A program made the position numbers and the translations under genes. From Actinomadura harenae (GTDB taxonomy: Bacteria > Actinomycetota > Actinomycetes > Streptosporangiales > Streptosporangiaceae): a DNA stretch of 64,000 nucleotides. Location: assembly GCF_003696215.1 (NCBI RefSeq), contig NZ_RFFG01000023.1:1-64000 (forward strand), in the 5' to 3' direction. The stretch's first letter is position 1; each line of letters opens with the position of its first letter. This document shows, piece after piece, positions 59,338 to 64,000 of this stretch. The notes below the pieces were generated by a model. That model saw only the letters and a program-made list of their open reading frames with translations, was not told the DNA's origin and did not search any database.

Positions 59338-61514
59338 GAGATCACCAGGAACCTCTCGACGATCACCGCGACGACACTGAGGAACAGCGGGACGGCGAGG
59401 ACGGTCAGGGGGCGCAGCCGCCATGTCTCGCCCGGCGGCAGCCGCAGCCGCCGCAGCTCACGGGCGAACAGGACGCCGAGCAGCACCGGCAGGTAGATCA
59501 GGCCCGCGGGCGTCCACGGCGACGAGCGCAGGCCGAGCCCGGACGGCTTCGGCACCGGCGGGTTCGGCTCGGCAGGAGGGTTGCGCAGCCGGTACACGGC
59601 GGCGTCGCGGTCGGCGTAGACGGTCTCGATGCGCGGGTCGGCGGCGAGCGCGGCGCGCATCCGGGGCGCGAAGTCCGGGGCCAGGCCCGCGGTGAGGACC
59701 TGGAAGTCCTCGTGGCTGCGGGTCGTGACGAAGAACCCGCCGGGCCCCTGCTCGCGCAGCCGCTGGATGATCTCCGACAGGTCGGCCGGGTCGCTCCGGC
59801 TCGCGATCACCGGCGTGTAGTTGAACCGCTCGAAGTCCCGGTACGACCAGGGCATGACGGGCGTGCCGCCGACGAGGTCGGGATTGTCGGCGCTCATCCA
59901 CACGACGCCGATCACGCCCTTGGTCTTCTGCGTCATGACGTCGAACGCGCGGACGTCGCTCGGCCGCACCTGCTCGTACTTCTCGTTGCCGTACCGGACG
60001 GTCAGGAACCCGCCGACCAGCAGCAACGCGAACACCGACGCCGCCGCCACGGCCGGCCAGTGGCGTCGCGGCCCCGTGCGCAGCCGTCCCAGCCTCACGC
60101 GCACGCGCGGGTCACGCACCCGCGGCGCGTCGAACGGCGCGGGGAAGAACAGGTACGCGACGAGCAGGCACGCCGCGGGCAGCATGAAGAAGTAGATGCG
60201 CAGCGCGATCTCGCCGCCGTAGTTCTGCAGCCCGAACGACGAGAACGGCACCAGCAGCAGGACGAGCGCCACCCGGTCGTCGATCCCGCGCGCGCGCCGG
60301 CGCAGCAGCCCGAGGACGGCCAGGCCGACGACGACGACCGCGATGATGATGCGCAGTTGCTGCACGTCGGCCGTCTGCGGGCTGGTCTGGCTGATCCGTC
60401 CGCCCGTGCTCTGCTGGACGTTCTGGAACACGTTGCCGAGCCCGCCGAACAGCTCGCCCTTACGGCTCGACCAGTATCCGACCGTCATGAAGCTGACCCA
60501 GGCCGCGTACACGACACCCGCTATGAACGGCAGCCCGCGCAGGCTGCACCGGCGCACCAGCACCAGGCCCGCGCACGAGGCGGTCATCAGGAACGGGGTC
60601 AGCTGATGAGCGGCCGTACCGATGAGGATCAGCAGGAACAGCAGACAGAGCAGAATCGTCCGGTCGCGAACGGACGCCTGTGGCGCGGGTAGTTCACCCG
60701 GATCCTTGGGACCGAACAGCCAGTTGTAGACCCGCCACAGGCCACCGGTGCGCTGCGCGGTCTCCGGCGAACGGCGGCGTCCGGGCCGTTGCGTCCTCTC
60801 GTCATGGTGACGGAACCAGTTCACGAGGATCGCGACGAAGTACAGGTAGAGCAGGTAGGCGAACGCCTGGGGGGAGAGGTAGTCCTGCCCGACCCAGTTG
60901 GCGGCGATGAACAACCAGGCCGCGAACCACTTCGCCCGCCACGTCGCCCTCAGAACGCGCAGGATCAGCATGTACGGGACGAGGTACATGAGGTCGGTGA
61001 GGGGCGGCGCCCACTTCAGGACGGGTGAGATGTCGTGCTGTCCGACGGCCTTCATGACGAACGCGACGAAGGCGAAGAACCCGGGCGTGCTGAACCGGGC
61101 GTCCAGATCCCAGCTGACGGTGTGGGTGCGTTCGATGTACTCGATGAACCCGGCCGTCTGCCACGCCGTCGGGAACCGCGCCTCGGGCTCCAGCGCCTGC
61201 GCCACGCCGTGCAGCGTCGCGACGAGCACCAGGATCTGCGCGACCAGCAGCACCCGGTGCGGCCGCGGCAGCGCCAGCGTCAGCATGAACGACAGGACGA
61301 TCACCGCCGCGCCCGCGAGCGTCGCCCCCGGCAGCACGCTGATCAGCCCGAACCCGTTGGCCGCGCCCAGATCCACGTGCCGCAGCGGGGACCAGAACAG
61401 CGCGGTGCCGAACACCAGCAGCGCCGCCGCGGCGAGCGTCGCCCTCCGGTCGGCGACGTCGGAGGGACGCGGCAGCGGCCGGGCACGCTCTTCCGGTTCC
61501 TGGCGAACCGTCAT
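59334..61514 (-). CDS. large polytopic membrane protein, GT-C glycosyltransferase-like
   Basis: A 726-residue protein with about 12 or more membrane segments in the first 500 residues and an extracytoplasmic C-terminal part (FERFNYTPVIASRSDPADLS) before a last hydrophobic pair. The topology resembles GT-C-type or O-antigen-polymerase-like proteins of exopolysaccharide clusters, but no catalytic motif was identified with certainty. ATG at 61514, 2 bp after the flippase stop; its stop overlaps the next GTG. It probably builds or polymerises the polysaccharide. Confidence 0.7.
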   Translation of the reverse strand: MTVRQEPEERARPLPRPSDVADRRATLAAAALLVFGTALFWSPLRHVDLGAANGFGLISVLPGATLAGAAVIVLSFMLTLALPRPHRVLLVAQILVLVATLHGVAQALEPEARFPTAWQTAGFIEYIERTHTVSWDLDARFSTPGFFAFVAFVMKAVGQHDISPVLKWAPPLTDLMYLVPYMLILRVLRATWRAKWFAAWLFIAANWVGQDYLSPQAFAYLLYLYFVAILVNWFRHHDERTQRPGRRRSPETAQRTGGLWRVYNWLFGPKDPGELPAPQASVRDRTILLCLLFLLILIGTAAHQLTPFLMTASCAGLVLVRRCSLRGLPFIAGVVYAAWVSFMTVGYWSSRKGELFGGLGNVFQNVQQSTGGRISQTSPQTADVQQLRIIIAVVVVGLAVLGLLRRRARGIDDRVALVLLLVPFSSFGLQNYGGEIALRIYFFMLPAACLLVAYLFFPAPFDAPRVRDPRVRVRLGRLRTGPRRHWPAVAAASVFALLLVGGFLTVRYGNEKYEQVRPSDVRAFDVMTQKTKGVIGVVWMSADNPDLVGGTPVMPWSYRDFERFNYTPVIASRSDPADLSEIIQRLREQGPGGFFVTTRSHEDFQVLTAGLAPDFAPRMRAALAADPRIETVYADRDAAVYRLRNPPAEPNPPVPKPSGLGLRSSPWTPAGLIYLPVLLGVLFARELRRLRLPPGETWRLRPLTVLAVPLFLSVVAVIVERFLVIS

Positions 61515-61516
61515 GC

Positions 61517-62935
61517 TCAACTGATATCCCGCCCTCCGCCGGCGGGAAAGACACCCGCCGGCCCGACCGTCCCGCCCGTTTCGGGCCGGGAGGTGACCGT
61601 CCCCCGGATCGCGCGCATGAGGCCCGGCAGCACCAGGAACGCGACGACGGTGTTCACCGCCAGGATCGCCATCCCGATGACGCCCAGATGCCGCGGGTCG
61701 ATCAGCGGGAACAGCAGCCCCAGCACCGCGAGGAACCGGACGGCCTGCAACGACGCGATCAGCCGGGTGCGGTTCTGGACCCGCAGGACGCCGATGTAGA
61801 GCTCGATCAGCGCCTTGGGGAGCACCGCCACCGCGAGGATCTGGAGCAGCGGCGCGCCGCGCGCCGCGTAGTCGTGCCCGAAGAACGCCAGCCCGAAGGG
61901 CGCGCCCACGACGACGATGACGACGATCGGCGGCAGCAGCGTCAGCGTCCGCCGCAGCGCCGCGCGCGCGGACGAGGCGAGCCGCTCGGTGTCGAACGCC
62001 CCCTCCACCGTCAGCGACATCGACAGCGTCAGCGCGAGCAGGTCGAGCATCATGCCGAGCGCCCACGCCATCTGGAAGTAGGCGTTGGCGTCCTCGGCCA
62101 GGTGCGCGGCCACGATGACCGGGATCAGGCTGATCGAGGCGTACTGGAACGCGCCGCCCAGGTACGCGCCGCCGAGGTAGCGCCAGATCTCCCGGTGGGT
62201 CGGGCGCGGGCCGCGGCCGAAGTTCTCCGCGCGATGCCGCGGGATCAGCCGTCCGAAGATCAGGTAGCCGACGGGCGCGAGCGCCACCAGCACCGGGAGG
62301 AACCAGGACAGCGTCACCCCGTCGGACGGGAACGCGCCCGCGACCGCGACCAGCAGCACCAGCTTGGCCAGCCCGAACGCCACGTTCACGACCGGCACCC
62401 AGCCCGCGTGCCGCAGGCCGGTGAACACGCCCTCCTGCTGGTTCCACAGGTTCCACGCGACCGCCATCACCAGGAACCACAGTGCCGAGCGTCCGTCGTG
62501 CAGATGCCGGAAGGACGGCCCCCACCACGACAGCGTCGCCAGGAATCCGAGCGCCAGCAGCGCCGCCGCGGCCGCGCCCGTCCCGTAACAGGCCAGCACG
62601 AGCGCGCGCGTGTGCCGGGCCGTCTGCGGGATGAACCTGATCAGCAGGAAGTTCAGCATCGTGACGCTGCCGACGAACATGATCGCCTGGATCACGGCCC
62701 AGTCGCGTCCCATGTCGTCCGGCGCGTACAGCTTGGCGCCGAGCGCCCAGTAGCCGAGCCCGAGCAACCCGGTCAGGCCGCCGTTCATCATCAGCGCGTA
62801 GGCGTTGCGGAACAGCGGATTCGACAGCTCCCGCCGAAGCCACCCGGAGGCGCCGCCGCCCGCCTCCAAGGACTGCTCGTCCTCGTCCGGCGGCGCGCCA
62901 CCGGACGCGGCCCGGGCCCCACCCGCTCCTGTCAC
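61517..62935 (-). CDS. polysaccharide flippase, Wzx/MATE-like
   Basis: A 472-residue integral membrane protein with 12-14 segments and the general pattern of lipopolysaccharide/capsule flippases: NAYALMMNGGLTGLLGLGYW at the start, TMLNFLLIRFIPQTARHTRA, GVFTGLRHAGWVPVVNVAFG. It would move lipid-linked sugar units across the membrane. GTG at 62935 overlaps the deacetylase stop by 4 bp (GTGA). The frame is open further upstream but that part lies within the deacetylase gene. Confidence 0.82.
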   Translation of the reverse strand: MTGAGGARAASGGAPPDEDEQSLEAGGGASGWLRRELSNPLFRNAYALMMNGGLTGLLGLGYWALGAKLYAPDDMGRDWAVIQAIMFVGSVTMLNFLLIRFIPQTARHTRALVLACYGTGAAAAALLALGFLATLSWWGPSFRHLHDGRSALWFLVMAVAWNLWNQQEGVFTGLRHAGWVPVVNVAFGLAKLVLLVAVAGAFPSDGVTLSWFLPVLVALAPVGYLIFGRLIPRHRAENFGRGPRPTHREIWRYLGGAYLGGAFQYASISLIPVIVAAHLAEDANAYFQMAWALGMMLDLLALTLSMSLTVEGAFDTERLASSARAALRRTLTLLPPIVVIVVVGAPFGLAFFGHDYAARGAPLLQILAVAVLPKALIELYIGVLRVQNRTRLIASLQAVRFLAVLGLLFPLIDPRHLGVIGMAILAVNTVVAFLVLPGLMRAIRGTVTSRPETGGTVGPAGVFPAGGGRDIS

Positions 62936-63852
62936 CACCGCTCCTCCACGCGGTTCTCGACGTTTCGGCCGGTCGGGGTGGTGAGCCGCGGGGAGGGCGC
63001 GGCGCGGCGGAGCGTGGAGCGGGTGCGGCGGAGGACGGCGTAGCCGCGGGTGAGTGCGTGGTCCTTGAGGAAGATCAGGGGGATGCCCCTCCCCTCGACG
63101 ACGCGGGCGAACGTGCCGGGCCCGGTCGTCGCGCGGACGGTCAGCCGGGGGACGGCGAGCGGGTCGGCGGCCCCGGCCGCCATCCGGTTGGCGACCGCGC
63201 ACGCCGTGTCGTACCCCGCGGAGCGCACCATCCGACGCACGCGCGCGCTGGAGTAGCCGAACGGATAGGCCATCGTCCGGATTCGCGTGCCGAGCCGTTC
63301 CTCCAGCAGGCCGCGGCTGCGCACGAGCTCCTCGCGCAGCGCGTGGTCGCCGAGCTGGTCGAGCTGCGGATGGCTGTGGCTGTGCCCGCCGATCTCGATG
63401 CCGTGGGCGGCGGCCTCGGCGACCTGCGCCCACGAGAGCATGCGGTCGAGCGGGCGTCCGGCGGCGTCGGCCCCCGCGTCCGCGAGCCATCCGGTGGTCA
63501 CGAACACCGTCGCCGCGAACCCGTGCCGCTCCAGGATCGGGAGCGCGTTCTCATGGAAGTCGGCGTACCCGTCGTCGAACGTGATGACCACCGGTCGCTC
63601 CAGGTGTGCACGAGCGGACCCCTGCGCAGGGTCCGGCGCGTCTGTTCGAGCGGACTTCCGTGCGGCAGACCGCCCGGGCGCGGGGGAGGCGACGGCGGAG
63701 AAGGGGACGGGGGTGAAGCCGTGGGCGGCGAGGTGGGCCATCTGCTCGGCGAACGCGGCGACGGGCACCGAGAGACCGCGGGTCTCGGGCGTCGGGCGGT
63801 CGGTGACCGAGTGGTACATGAGGATCGGGACGGCGGGCTGGTCGGCGGTCAC
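62932..63852 (-). CDS. polysaccharide deacetylase (NodB domain, CE4)
   Basis: A 306-residue protein. VPILMYHSVTDRPTP, the metal motif VITFDDGYADFHENALPILE, GIEIGGHSHSHPQLDQL and TMAYPFGYSSARVRRMV are the CE4 motifs, with both Asp and both His of the catalytic site. No signal peptide, so it may act on intracellular or lipid-linked sugars. GTG at 63852 overlaps the stop of the preceding gene by 4 bp. It has a Pro/Ala/Arg-rich insertion at about residues 58-85. Confidence 0.88.
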   Translation of the reverse strand: MTADQPAVPILMYHSVTDRPTPETRGLSVPVAAFAEQMAHLAAHGFTPVPFSAVASPAPGRSAARKSARTDAPDPAQGSARAHLERPVVITFDDGYADFHENALPILERHGFAATVFVTTGWLADAGADAAGRPLDRMLSWAQVAEAAAHGIEIGGHSHSHPQLDQLGDHALREELVRSRGLLEERLGTRIRTMAYPFGYSSARVRRMVRSAGYDTACAVANRMAAGAADPLAVPRLTVRATTGPGTFARVVEGRGIPLIFLKDHALTRGYAVLRRTRSTLRRAAPSPRLTTPTGRNVENRVEERW

Positions 63853-64000
63853 TGGGCGGGTTCCTCCCCGTTGGGACGGGCTGCCGCGCCGGGGGCGGCG
63901 CGCGTCGTGCGTCGTGCGGCGTACCTGCCGACGGCGTAGCCCCAGGCCGTCCACACGAGCCCGACCGTGATGGCGGACGCGCGGCCGAGCCCGGCGAGGT
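63849..64000 (-). CDS. C-terminal end of a membrane protein (partial)
   Basis: Only the last 49 codons are inside the window. They include one hydrophobic segment (ITVGLVWTAWGYAVGRYAAR) followed by a basic and polar tail. It is the next upstream gene of the exopolysaccharide operon, overlapping the deacetylase start by 4 bp. Too little is visible to name it; a membrane glycosyltransferase or Wzz-like protein would fit the context. Confidence 0.6.
   Translation of the reverse strand, partial: LAGLGRASAITVGLVWTAWGYAVGRYAARRTTRAAPGAAARPNGEEPAQ

Noticed and set aside
59423-62843. Extension of the large membrane protein frame through the flippase gene
   Set aside because: The part before the ATG at 61514 is a shadow of the flippase gene.

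Overview
The window is a gene-dense, very GC-rich chromosomal segment on which almost every long reading frame has strong third-position G/C bias, with frequent GTG and TTG starts and 4-bp gene overlaps. The family content (tandem DUF397 genes beside an XRE regulator, a Methyltransf_19-type SAM methyltransferase, an AfsR/SARP regulator, luciferase-like F420-type oxidoreductase, egtABCD) points to a filamentous actinomycete, most likely an Actinomadura-like member of the Streptosporangiales. That placement is an inference. I saw no tRNA, rRNA, CRISPR array, transposase, integrase or replication origin.

Layout. 1-5.2 kb: end of an ECF-like sigma factor gene, then the complete ergothioneine operon egtABCD. 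5.2-10.8 kb: an ene-reductase/MFS efflux pair divergent from a large AfsR-type ATPase regulator. 10.8-15.8 kb: an SGNH lipoprotein, a cysteine dioxygenase coupled to an amidohydrolase, a LacI regulator with a tandem operator array, and a histidine/phenylalanine-lyase homologue whose MIO tripeptide is Gly-Thr-Gly instead of Ala-Ser-Gly. 15.9-19.2 kb: a four-gene OpuC-type quaternary-amine ABC importer, divergent from that lyase. 19.2-26.1 kb: IclR regulator and histidine utilisation genes hutH, hutU, an M20 amidohydrolase (probable N-formylglutamate hydrolase) and hutF. hutI lies apart at 45.7 kb and carries an 18-bp site matching the hutH/IclR site at 16 of 18 bases, so the two loci look like one regulon.

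26.1-34.4 kb: diiron oxygenase, SAM methyltransferase, TetR, SGNH hydrolase, a HATPase/XRE/DUF397 module in which a two-gene DUF397 unit has been duplicated, and three poorly known genes. 34.6-47.7 kb: oxidoreductase/TetR pair, an AIG2-like/SGNH fusion, LysR/arginase-family pair, a HEAT-repeat protein, RidA, a PLP dehydratase, a luciferase-like oxidoreductase/MarR pair, an FAD oxidoreductase, hutI and two cupins. 47.8-57.1 kb: flavin reductase, SppA, thioesterase, a Nudix protein with an added nuclease-like domain, an ACT protein coupled to glgB, a CYP124/125-like P450 and a membrane-anchored glycoside hydrolase. 57.1-57.6 kb has no convincing gene but holds a 17-bp inverted repeat. 57.6-64 kb: GntR regulator with a small divergent gene, then a leftward operon of polysaccharide deacetylase, Wzx-like flippase and large membrane proteins, which is the edge of an exopolysaccharide cluster running out of the window.

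The most interesting combination is egtABCD plus, within 15 kb, a betaine-type importer back to back with a lyase-fold enzyme that has lost the normal MIO residues. Ergothioneine is itself a histidine betaine, and known ergothionases eliminate trimethylamine from it. An ergothioneine (or other trimethylated amino acid) uptake and cleavage module feeding a hut-like route is a testable hypothesis, not a demonstrated function.
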